From Actinomycetota bacterium (GTDB lineage Bacteria > Actinomycetota > Thermoleophilia > Solirubrobacterales > 70-9): a DNA stretch of 5,530 nt. The translations under genes and the position numbers were made by a program. Location of the stretch: positions 1-5,530 of the forward strand of contig JAFDWD010000202.1 of assembly GCA_018268695.1 (NCBI GenBank), given 5' to 3'. The notes beneath the pieces were generated by a model, which was not told the origin of the DNA, did no database searches, and saw only the letters and a program-made list of their open reading frames with translations. Each line of letters opens with the position of its first letter. Within the stretch, counting starts at the first letter, position 1. Positions 1-5,530 of the stretch are shown piece after piece.

Positions 1-8
1 ATGGGCCG

Positions 9-1346
9 ATGCCAAACCGACTCGCATTGTTCGCCGACCGCGACGAAGCAGGCCGTCGCCTTGCCGCCGCGCTCGAGCACTTCCGTGACCGTGACCCCGT
101 CGTCGTCGCGCTGCCGCGCGGCGGGGTGCCCGTCGCCTTCGAGGGGGCCCGACTGCTGGGGGCGCCACTCGACATCCTCGTGGTGCGGAAGATCGGCGCG
201 CCCTTCCACCCCGAGTACGGGATCGGCGCGATCGCCGAGGGCGGCTTCCGCTTCTTCCGCCGTGACGACCATGAGCTGATCGGCGTCTCGACCGCCGAAC
301 TGGAGGCGGTGGTGCAGAGTGAGACGGCGGAGCTCGAGCGTCGCCGCCTCGCCTACCGCGGTGACCGTGAGCCGCTGCCGGTCGAAGGGCGCACCGTCAT
401 CCTGGTCGACGACGGGGTCGCCACCGGCGGCACCGCGATCGTCGCCGGGGCGGCGCTGCGTGCTCGCGGGGCGGCCGAGGTCGTCCTTGCCGTCCCGGTC
501 GGCCCGCCCGGCACCGACCAGCGCCTCGCCTCCGACTTCGACGACGTGGTCTGCCTCGAACAGCCGGAGGGCTTCGGCGGGGTCGGCCGGTTCTACGTCG
601 ACTTCAGCCCGCCCTCCGACGCCGAGGTCGTCCACCTGCTCGGGCTGGGACGGGACGTGCCGCCGCCGCGGGTCGCCACCGACCCCTCCGCCGGGCCGGT
701 CGCGGGCGAGCGCACGGTCGAGTTCGAACCCGAGCCGAACGTCCTGCTGGAGGGCGACCTGCGGGTCCCGAATAACCCGCGCGGCCTGGTGATCTTCTCC
801 CACGGGGCCGGCTCGAGCCGCAAGAGCCCGCGCAACCGCGCGGTCGCCGAGAAGCTGAACGGCGCGGGCTTCGCCACCCTCCTCCTCGACCTGCTGACGC
901 CGCTCGAGGCCGGCGAGCGTGCCAACGTCTTCGACATCGGCATGCTCGCGGCGCGGTTGATGGCGGCGACCCGCTGGATCGGAGACGAGGAGGATCTGCG
1001 GAGCCTGCCGGTCTTCTACTTCGGCGCCTCCACCGGGGCCGCCGCGGCCCTCCGCGCCGCCTCCCACATCGGCACCGACATCCACGCCGTCGTCTCCCGC
1101 GGCGGCCGTCCCGACCTCGCGGCCGAGGCCCTCGACCAGGTCCGCTCCCCGACCCTCCTGATCGTCGGCGGCGCCGACTGGCAGGTCCTCGGCCTGAACG
1201 AACAGGCCGCCGAGCGCCTCCGTTGCCGCCACCAGGTGGCGATCGTCCCCGGCGCCGGCCACCTCTTCGAAGAGCCCGGCGCCCTGGACCTGGTGGCGCA
1301 GCTGGCCGCCGAGTGGTTCTCGCGGTTCCTGACCGCGGAGGGGTAG
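9..1346 (+). CDS. Phosphoribosyltransferase-dienelactone hydrolase fusion protein
   Basis: This is a 445-residue cytoplasmic protein with two enzymatic domains. Residues ~5-215 are a type I phosphoribosyltransferase: an LPRGGVPVA loop (35-43) and the PRPP-binding signature VDDGVATGGT (133-142), with the paired acidic residues D134/D135. After a Pro/Ala-rich linker (~215-238), residues ~240-443 form an alpha/beta hydrolase of the dienelactone hydrolase type: an SHGAGSS oxyanion segment (264-270), a nucleophile elbow GASTG with S341, a probable acid D390 and a catalytic H418 in GAGHLF. Length and order match M. tuberculosis Rv0571c (from memory). The true substrates of both domains are unknown; base salvage or ester/lactone hydrolysis are only class-level guesses. 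The ATG at 9 was chosen because the N-terminus then fits the family; its ribosome binding site would lie outside the window, so a start further upstream cannot be excluded. There is no signal peptide or membrane segment. Confidence 0.9.
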   Translation: MPNRLALFADRDEAGRRLAAALEHFRDRDPVVVALPRGGVPVAFEGARLLGAPLDILVVRKIGAPFHPEYGIGAIAEGGFRFFRRDDHELIGVSTAELEAVVQSETAELERRRLAYRGDREPLPVEGRTVILVDDGVATGGTAIVAGAALRARGAAEVVLAVPVGPPGTDQRLASDFDDVVCLEQPEGFGGVGRFYVDFSPPSDAEVVHLLGLGRDVPPPRVATDPSAGPVAGERTVEFEPEPNVLLEGDLRVPNNPRGLVIFSHGAGSSRKSPRNRAVAEKLNGAGFATLLLDLLTPLEAGERANVFDIGMLAARLMAATRWIGDEEDLRSLPVFYFGASTGAAAALRAASHIGTDIHAVVSRGGRPDLAAEALDQVRSPTLLIVGGADWQVLGLNEQAAERLRCRHQVAIVPGAGHLFEEPGALDLVAQLAAEWFSRFLTAEG

Positions 1347-1428
1347 GGGCGCCCTGGTGCGAGTGCGGTGTTTCTCCGGGGTAGAGGCCACACCCGGCCG
1401 GGCTCGTTGCCGTCGCGGCCCAGACCCC
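1347..1428. other. Non-coding spacer between convergent genes
   Basis: No supportable gene lies between the end of the phosphoribosyltransferase fusion and the palindrome at 1429. The stretch contains a GC-only 10-bp palindrome CCCGGCCGGG (1393-1402), which has no loop and no T-tract, so it is not a clear terminator by itself. It may be decayed coding DNA left from the event that truncated the neighbouring ABC gene, but I see no ABC signature or Walker B motif in any frame. Confidence 0.5.
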
Positions 1429-1472
1429 GCTGTCGACTTCAGGGTCCCTATAGGGGACTCAAAGTCGACAGC
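1429..1472. repeat. 44-bp imperfect palindrome (paired transposon-end-like arms or bidirectional hairpin)
   Basis: Perfect 11-bp outer arms GCTGTCGACTT (1429-1439) and AAGTCGACAGC (1462-1472) enclose a second inverted repeat centred on CCCTATAGGG (1446-1455). The inner arms GTCCCTA (1444-1450) and TAGGGGAC (1451-1458) pair with one bulged base. Each half, read inward, is a similar 22-base string beginning GCTGTCGACTT and ending CCCTA. That is what two facing insertion-sequence ends would look like with the element's body removed. A cruciform or RNA hairpin would also form, so it could act as a bidirectional terminator for the two converging genes, though no T-tract follows. No clear target-site duplication is visible. 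Confidence 0.7.
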
Positions 1473-1714
1473 GCTGAATCCGGCCGGATCCAGGACTTCC
1501 CACTCACTTGCGGGTCTCGTGATGTGTGGAGCAGCGTGCTCTTCCCCGAGCCCGACGGTCCCATGATCGCGACCACCTCGCCCTCGGCGACGATCAGGTC
1601 GACACCACGCAGGGCCTGCACGGCGGTCGCCCCGCTGCCGAAGGCGCGCTCCAGATCGCGCGCCTCCAGCAGCGGGACGGCGGAGCCGTCGACTCGGTTC
1701 TCCGCGCCGGCCAT
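1448..1714 (-). pseudogene. Truncated ABC transporter ATP-binding protein (N-terminal remnant)
   Basis: The 88-codon frame begins like a MacB/LolD-type ABC ATPase: [11 protein letters not shown] (15-25, with F25 at the A-loop position), ALRGVDL (34-40), and a perfect Walker [10 protein letters not shown] (52-60) followed by LLH. From about residue 64 (near base 1525) similarity ends, and about 25 unrelated residues lead to a stop at 1448-1450, in the middle of the 44-bp palindrome. Family members are ~220-240 residues; the Q-loop, signature motif, Walker B and H-loop are all missing, so the product cannot be a working ATPase. It starts 9 nt after the stop of the upstream membrane-protein gene on the same strand, so it was probably co-transcribed with it. 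No partner permease is present here. The disruption is probably an insertion/deletion scar; an assembly error is the alternative. Confidence 0.85.
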
Positions 1715-1723
1715 CGGAGCGCC

Positions 1724-2266
1724 CTACCGCTCCGTGGTCTTCCAGATGCCGCGCCGCGGCGGCAGGATCTGGACGAGGAGCAAGGTGACGACGGTGGCGC
1801 CGAAGTAGCCGAACGCCTGGGCGACGCCTTCGAATTCAGCGGTCAGCTCCTGGCCGAAGATCAGGAGCGCGAAGGTGATCAGCGAGACGCCGAGGGAGGC
1901 GACGAGGATCGGCTTGCGCCGAGTCGGCAAGAACTCGCCGGTGAGGATGCTGGCGATGAAGCCGACGAAGGCGATGCCCTCGACGATGCCGAGGATCGTC
2001 CAGGTCGCGTTCAGCCCGGGGAAGGAATCGACGAAGGTGCCCGCGTACCCTTTGGCGAGCCCGGCCGGCATCGTGCCGCCGTCGTCGAAGATCTTCTCCT
2101 TGAACGAGTAGTACCAGAGGAACCCGAAGCCCATGTAGATCGAGGCGACGATGGCCCAGTAGGCGATCGACTCGATCGAGATCAAGGCGACCCCCTCGGA
2201 CTTCTCGTCGACCGCGTCGTCGTGGACGGCGACGAGGTGCCGGAGGCGGATGCTGTTGGTGGACAT
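1724..2266 (-). CDS. Four-helix integral membrane protein, DoxX-like topology
   Basis: This 180-residue protein has a short hydrophilic N-terminus (1-28) and four predicted membrane helices at about 31-54, 87-109, 119-139 and 148-168, ending in a basic tail (PPRRGIWKTTER). Between helices 1 and 2 lies a conserved-looking loop with FKEKIFDDGG (55-64) and a PGLNATW entry into helix 2. Size, helix count and the long first loop recall the DoxX/DUF417-like group of small membrane proteins, but I do not recognise it firmly and assign no function. The ATG at 2264-2266 follows a good AGGAG with 7-nt spacing. It is divergent from the alcohol dehydrogenase gene and immediately precedes the ABC ATPase remnant. 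Membrane helices with charged residues confined to loops argue strongly that this strand, not the opposite one, is coding. Confidence 0.85.
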   Translation of the reverse strand: MSTNSIRLRHLVAVHDDAVDEKSEGVALISIESIAYWAIVASIYMGFGFLWYYSFKEKIFDDGGTMPAGLAKGYAGTFVDSFPGLNATWTILGIVEGIAFVGFIASILTGEFLPTRRKPILVASLGVSLITFALLIFGQELTAEFEGVAQAFGYFGATVVTLLLVQILPPRRGIWKTTER

Positions 2267-2273
2267 GTCTCTT

Positions 2274-2278
2274 CTCCT
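2274..2278 (-). promoter_or_regulatory. Ribosome binding site of the membrane protein gene
   Basis: AGGAG on the minus strand, in the context ACAGGAGAAGAGAC before the ATG. It sits 7 nt upstream of the start codon, fixing the start of the membrane protein at 2266. Confidence 0.75.
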
Positions 2279-2438
2279 GTCTGGGGACCTGGCGCGGCCC
2301 GCTTGCGATTGCCGACCGCAACCTAGGCCGGGCCGGCGCGCCCTCCATCCGGGGTTTGCCCACGGCTGCGGGTCGCCGTCGCACGGATGGCGCCTCGCCG
2401 GACCGCTGGTGGGATGCGTTCCGAGAACTTCAACCGAG

Positions 2439-2443
2439 AGGAG
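2439..2443 (+). promoter_or_regulatory. Ribosome binding site of the alcohol dehydrogenase gene
   Basis: AGGAG within GAGAGGAGACC, 8 nt before the ATG at 2452. It decides the start: the open frame extends further upstream to an ATG at 2356, but the protein family begins at the MKAAVV sequence encoded from 2452. Confidence 0.8.
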
Positions 2444-2451
2444 ACCGTCCG

Positions 2452-3525
2452 ATGAAAGCCGCCGTCGTCCATGACTTCGCCCAGCCCCTGCGCGTCGAGG
2501 AGGTGCCCGACCCGACGCCGGATGCCGAGCAGGTCCTGGTCCGCCTCGAAGCCTGCGGGCTCTGCCACACCGACATCCACGCCGCTCACGGCGAGTGGCC
2601 GGTGAAGCCGGAGCCGCCGTTCATCCCCGGCCACGAGGGGGTCGGGATCATCGAGCAGGTCGGCTCCGGCAACCCGCACGGGCTCGAGGCTGGGATGCGC
2701 GTGGCGCTGCCCTGGCTCGGCTACGCCTGCGGCGACTGCCGCTACTGCAACAGCGGCCGCGAGACCCTCTGCGAAGCGCAGCTGAACACCGGCTACTCGA
2801 TCGACGGCGGCTTTGCCGAGCTCGCGGTCGGCTACGCCCGGCACGTGGTGCGGGTCCCCGACGGGGTCGACCCGCTCGACGCGGCGCCGCTGACCTGCGC
2901 GGGCGTCACCACCTATAAGGCGGTGAAGGAGTCCGGCGCGCGGGCGGCCGATCGGGTCGCCGTCTTCGGCGCCGGCGGGCTCGGCCACCTGGCGATCCAG
3001 TACGCGCGGGTGACCGGGGCCGAAGTGGTCGCGGTCGACGTCAACGACGAGCGCCTGGCGACCGCCACCGAGCTCGGGGCGGCGCGGGTCGTGAACGCGA
3101 AGGCCGAAGATCCGGTCGCCGCGATCCAGGCGATGGGCGGCGCCGACGTGGCGATCTCCACCGCGGTCTCCCCGATCGCCTTCGAACAGGCGATGGGGTC
3201 GCTCGCCCGCGGTGGGCGGCTGGTCTGCGTCGGCCTGCCGGCCGAGAACGACATCACGGTGCCGATCTTCCAGACCGTGCTCGGCGGGCTCAGCCTGAAG
3301 GGCTCGATCGTCGGCACCCACCACGACCTCGAGGAGGTCTTCGAGCTGCACCGCCGGGGTGAGACGCGGGTGCTCCGCGCCGAGCGCCGGCTGGAGGACG
3401 TCAACGAGGCGATCGCCGAAGTGCTCGACGGCTCGGCGCCGGAGCCGCGCCTGGTCTTCGACTTCCAGCCGGTCGCCGCCGGGGCGGGCGCCGCGGACGC
3501 CACCGGGGGGGCCGCGGGCGCGTGA
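2452..3525 (+). CDS. adhP: Zinc-dependent alcohol dehydrogenase, AdhP/AdhT type
   Basis: This 357-residue cytoplasmic medium-chain dehydrogenase would interconvert primary alcohols and aldehydes. The GroES-like N-terminal domain carries the catalytic zinc ligands C38 (CGLCHTD, 35-41), H61 (GHEGVG, 60-65) and C149 (LTCAGVTTYKA), with T40 and H43 in the proton-relay positions. The structural zinc lobe is complete: C93, C96, C99 and C107. The Rossmann fold has GAGGLG (173-178) and D196 at the end of the second strand, which favours NAD+ over NADP+. The core ends at RLVFDF (333-338), and an unusual Ala/Gly-rich tail of about 19 residues follows, beyond the normal family end of ~338-345. The start is set by AGGAG 8 nt upstream. 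The stop overlaps the GTG start of the cation ATPase, implying one transcript and coupled translation. The AdhP/propanol-preferring assignment rests on recalled similarity; substrate preference is not visible. Confidence 0.93.
   Translation: MKAAVVHDFAQPLRVEEVPDPTPDAEQVLVRLEACGLCHTDIHAAHGEWPVKPEPPFIPGHEGVGIIEQVGSGNPHGLEAGMRVALPWLGYACGDCRYCNSGRETLCEAQLNTGYSIDGGFAELAVGYARHVVRVPDGVDPLDAAPLTCAGVTTYKAVKESGARAADRVAVFGAGGLGHLAIQYARVTGAEVVAVDVNDERLATATELGAARVVNAKAEDPVAAIQAMGGADVAISTAVSPIAFEQAMGSLARGGRLVCVGLPAENDITVPIFQTVLGGLSLKGSIVGTHHDLEEVFELHRRGETRVLRAERRLEDVNEAIAEVLDGSAPEPRLVFDFQPVAAGAGAADATGGAAGA
3505..3511 (+). repeat. Seven-G homopolymer at the end of the dehydrogenase gene
   Basis: A run of seven G residues lies 12 nt before the dehydrogenase stop. 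The ATPase frame is the -1 frame relative to the dehydrogenase. A one-base backward slip here would pass through CGC GGG CGC into the ATPase GTG with no stop, joining the two proteins. The run also serves as the nearest purine-rich stretch upstream of the ATPase start, although its spacing (about 10 nt) and its lack of A make it a poor Shine-Dalgarno. Confidence 0.6.
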
Positions 3526-5530
3526 GCGAGGTGGAGGCGCTCGGGCTCAGCTCCCGCGAGGCCGAGCGCCGCCTCGCCCAGTACGGGCCCAACGAGGTCA
3601 CCCGGCGCGCCGGGCCGGGCCGGGCGCGGGAGCTCGGCCGCCAGTTCGCCCACCCGCTGGCGCTGCTCTTGTGGGCCGCCGCCGGGCTGGCGGTGGCCGC
3701 CGGCAACGCGACCCTGGCGGTGGCGATCGTCGCGGTGATCGTCCTGAACGCGGTGCTCGCCTTCTTCCAGGAGGCGCAGGCCGAGCGCGCCACGGAGGCG
3801 CTCGGGGAGCTGCTGCCGCCCGGGGTGCGCGTCCGTCGCGACGGACGCGAGACGCGGATCGACGCGGCCCTTCTCGTACCTGGGGACCTCATCCTCCTGG
3901 CCGAGGGGGACCGCATCTCCGCCGACGCCGTCCTCGTCGGCGGCGCGGTCGAGGTCGACATGTCCCCGCTCACCGGCGAGTCGCAGCCGGTGACCCGCGA
4001 AGCGGGCGCGGCCTCGGGCGCCGACCGCGCGCCGCTGGAGGACCCGACCCGCGTCTTCGCCGGCAGCCTCTGCACCCAGGGGGAGGCCGAGGCGGTCGTC
4101 AAGGCGACCGCGATGCACACCCAGCTGGGGCGGATCGCGGCGCTGACGCAGCGGGTCGGTGCCGAGGTCAGCCCGTTGCAGGAACAGGTGAACCGGGCGG
4201 CCTGGCTGATCGCGGCGATCGCGGTCGCCTCGGGGGTCGTCTTCTTCTTCGCCGGGATCGCCCTCGCCGACCTCTCCGTCGCCTTCGCCCTGACCGCGGC
4301 GATCGGCCTGCTCGTCGGCAACGTGCCGGAGGGGCTCCTGCCGACGATCACCCTGTCGCTGGCCGGGGCGGTGCGGCGGATGGCGCGGCGCCAGGCCTTG
4401 GTCAAGCGGCTGACCGCGGTGGAGACGCTCGGCTCGACCGACGTGATCTGCACCGACAAGACCGGCACGCTGACCGCGGGGAAGATGGCGGCCCGGCTGG
4501 CGTGGGCCGAAGGGATGGAGCTCGAGCGGGGCGCCGCCGTCCCACCGGACGCGCCCGCCTTCGCCGCGCTCGCCCGGACGGCGGTCCTCTGCGCCAACGC
4601 GACCCTCACCGTGTCGGGCGGCAAGACCGAGCGCCATGGCGACCCGAGCGAGGCGGCGCTCCTCGAAGCGGCCGCGGCGCTTGGCCACGACCCGGCGGAC
4701 GCGGCCGCCGAGCGGGAGCGCTCGCGCCGTCGCGTCTTCGCCTTCGACCCGCACGTGAAGCGGATGAGCACGCTCGACGCGGACGCCGACGGCGCGCTCG
4801 CCTGGCACGTGAAGGGCGCCCCGCACGAACTGCTCGACCGTTGCGCCGCGGCGATGCGGGGCGGCGCTCCGGTCCCCCTGGACGACGCGGCGCGGGCGGA
4901 GATCCGCGCCGCCTGCGACCGCTACGCCGGGCGCGGGCTGCGCGTCCTCGGCTTCGCCGAACGCGCGGCCGATCCCGGCGATGTGGGAGCCACGCGCGAC
5001 GAGGCCGAGGCCGGGCTCACCTTCCTCGGGCTGATCGCGATCGAGGACCCGCTGCGGCCCGAGGTGGTCGACGCCGTCGCGCGCTGCCGGCGGGCGGGGA
5101 TCCGGATCGTCATGGTCACCGGGGACCACGGCCTCACCGCCGCCGCGATCGCCCGCCAGGCCGGCATCGTCGGCGCCGACCCGACCGTGATCACCGGCGC
5201 CGAGGTGGAAGCGCTTCCGCAGGCAGAGCTCGACCGGTTGCTGCACACCGCGACGGAGCTGATCGTCGCCCGCTCGAACCCGGAGACGAAGCTCCACCTG
5301 GTCGACGCGCTGCGGGCCGAGGGGCACACGGTGGCGATGACCGGCGACGGGGTCAACGACGCGCCCGCGCTGCGCCGCGCCGACATCGGCGTCGCGATGG
5401 GGGCGTCGGGGACCGACGTGGCGCGCGAGGCGGCGACGATGGTGCTGACCGACGACAACTTCGCCTCGATCGTCGCCGCGGTCGAAGAGGGGCGGGTCGT
5501 CTACGACAACGTCCGCAAGTTCATCACCTA
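3522..5530 (+). CDS. P2-type cation-transporting ATPase (3' end outside window)
   Basis: This is an ATP-driven cation pump of the inner membrane, 669 residues visible of an expected ~850-900. Domains in order: a short N-terminal segment with LSSREAERRLAQYGPNEV (9-26); helices M1 (~45-60) and M2 (~64-82); an actuator domain with TGES (151-154); M3 (~226-248); M4 (~252-280) with the ion-site motif NVPEGLL (267-273); the phosphorylation loop DKTGTLT with D312; nucleotide-domain motifs GDPSEA (373-378) and KGAP (431-434); then DPLRPE (509-514), MVTGDH (531-536) and TGDGVNDAP (607-615). M5-M10, which complete the ion sites, are missing, so the ion (Na+, K+, H+ or Ca2+) cannot be decided. VPEGLL and AVETLGST are closer to the Na+,K+-ATPase-like branch than to SERCA. 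The GTG start overlaps the dehydrogenase stop (GTGA). The frame is continuous to the edge with every key residue intact. Confidence 0.93.
   Translation, partial: MSEVEALGLSSREAERRLAQYGPNEVTRRAGPGRARELGRQFAHPLALLLWAAAGLAVAAGNATLAVAIVAVIVLNAVLAFFQEAQAERATEALGELLPPGVRVRRDGRETRIDAALLVPGDLILLAEGDRISADAVLVGGAVEVDMSPLTGESQPVTREAGAASGADRAPLEDPTRVFAGSLCTQGEAEAVVKATAMHTQLGRIAALTQRVGAEVSPLQEQVNRAAWLIAAIAVASGVVFFFAGIALADLSVAFALTAAIGLLVGNVPEGLLPTITLSLAGAVRRMARRQALVKRLTAVETLGSTDVICTDKTGTLTAGKMAARLAWAEGMELERGAAVPPDAPAFAALARTAVLCANATLTVSGGKTERHGDPSEAALLEAAAALGHDPADAAAERERSRRRVFAFDPHVKRMSTLDADADGALAWHVKGAPHELLDRCAAAMRGGAPVPLDDAARAEIRAACDRYAGRGLRVLGFAERAADPGDVGATRDEAEAGLTFLGLIAIEDPLRPEVVDAVARCRRAGIRIVMVTGDHGLTAAAIARQAGIVGADPTVITGAEVEALPQAELDRLLHTATELIVARSNPETKLHLVDALRAEGHTVAMTGDGVNDAPALRRADIGVAMGASGTDVAREAATMVLTDDNFASIVAAVEEGRVVYDNVRKFIT

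Larger units (their letters stand above)
2267..2451. promoter_or_regulatory. Divergent intergenic region with short inverted repeats
   Basis: This 185-bp region must carry the control signals for both the membrane protein gene (leftward) and the dehydrogenase-ATPase pair (rightward). It contains TTGCG-N9-CGCAA (2303-2321) and a wider pair CCATCCG (2345-2351) / CGGATGG (2384-2390), plus the 8-bp palindrome GGCGCGCC (2335-2342). Any of these could be regulator half-sites, but 5-8 bp repeats are common by chance in GC-rich DNA. I could not identify convincing -35/-10 elements on either strand. Confidence 0.4.

Noticed and set aside
1..279. Open frame from base 1 on the plus strand
   Set aside because: It is out of frame with the phosphoribosyltransferase and gives a Ser/Pro/Arg-rich low-complexity product typical of a GC-rich shadow.
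1451..1470. Resemblance of GGGGACTCAAAGTC to a DosR-type dormancy box
   Set aside because: The spacing between half-sites is one base too long, the second half lacks the CCC, and it lies between convergent genes rather than upstream of a promoter. It is better explained as part of the 44-bp palindrome.
1347..1525. A tRNA or small RNA gene in the gap
   Set aside because: No cloverleaf, T-loop consensus or CCA-like end could be traced; the only strong structure is the palindrome.
1526..2326. A 266-codon plus-strand open frame opposite the membrane protein
   Set aside because: Its product is a low-complexity Asp/Glu/Arg/Gly-rich string, whereas the minus strand gives four clean membrane helices, a good ribosome binding site and a Walker A motif downstream.
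2356..2451. An upstream ATG at 2356 giving the dehydrogenase 32 extra residues
   Set aside because: The extension is Arg-rich and unrelated to the family; the ATG at 2452 has AGGAG at 8-nt spacing and starts with the family-typical MKAAVV.
2323..3351. A 342-codon minus-strand open frame over the dehydrogenase gene
   Set aside because: It is antisense to an unmistakable zinc dehydrogenase and shows no recognisable motifs.
2913..5327. An 804-codon open frame on the minus strand, antisense to the dehydrogenase and ATPase
   Set aside because: It is a shadow of GC-rich coding DNA: its translation is rich in Arg, Gly, Asp and Ala without domains, while the plus strand encodes every P-type ATPase and dehydrogenase motif in order.

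Overview
The window is GC-rich throughout (roughly 70% by eye), with strong G/C preference at third codon positions, Shine-Dalgarno-led starts, a GTG start and tight gene packing. This suggests a high-GC bacterium. The protein set (phosphoribosyltransferase-dienelactone hydrolase fusion, AdhP-like alcohol dehydrogenase, P2-type cation ATPase) fits Actinomycetota best. That placement is an inference; no rRNA or other marker gene is present.

Layout. (1) 9-1346, plus strand: a two-domain protein, type I phosphoribosyltransferase followed by a dienelactone-hydrolase-like alpha/beta hydrolase, of the same architecture as Mycobacterium tuberculosis Rv0571c. (2) 1347-1525: non-coding or decayed DNA holding a 44-bp imperfect palindrome (1429-1472). 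(3) 1448-1714, minus strand: only the first ~63 residues of an ABC transporter ATPase, cut off right after the Walker A motif, with a short unrelated tail that stops inside the palindrome. (4) 1724-2266, minus strand: an intact four-helix membrane protein, DoxX-like in topology, 9 nt upstream of the ABC remnant and probably once in an operon with it. (5) 2267-2451: a 185-bp divergent intergenic region with two short inverted repeats and good ribosome binding sites at both ends. (6) 2452-3525, plus: a complete zinc-dependent, probably NAD-linked alcohol dehydrogenase. (7) 3522-5530, plus: the first 669 residues of a P2-type cation-transporting ATPase, starting at a GTG that overlaps the dehydrogenase stop and running off the right edge.

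Working together. The dehydrogenase and cation pump form a translationally coupled pair (GTGA overlap). A phosphoribosyltransferase-hydrolase fusion and P2-type ATPases are also found in the mycobacterial DosR hypoxia/dormancy regulon, so the neighbourhood may be a redox or low-oxygen stress locus. No convincing DosR-type operator was found upstream of any gene, so this stays a hypothesis. The most unusual part is 1429-1528, where a palindrome resembling two abutted transposon ends lies beside an abruptly truncated ABC gene: a likely insertion or deletion scar. I see no wholly new system, no RNA gene and no CRISPR array.
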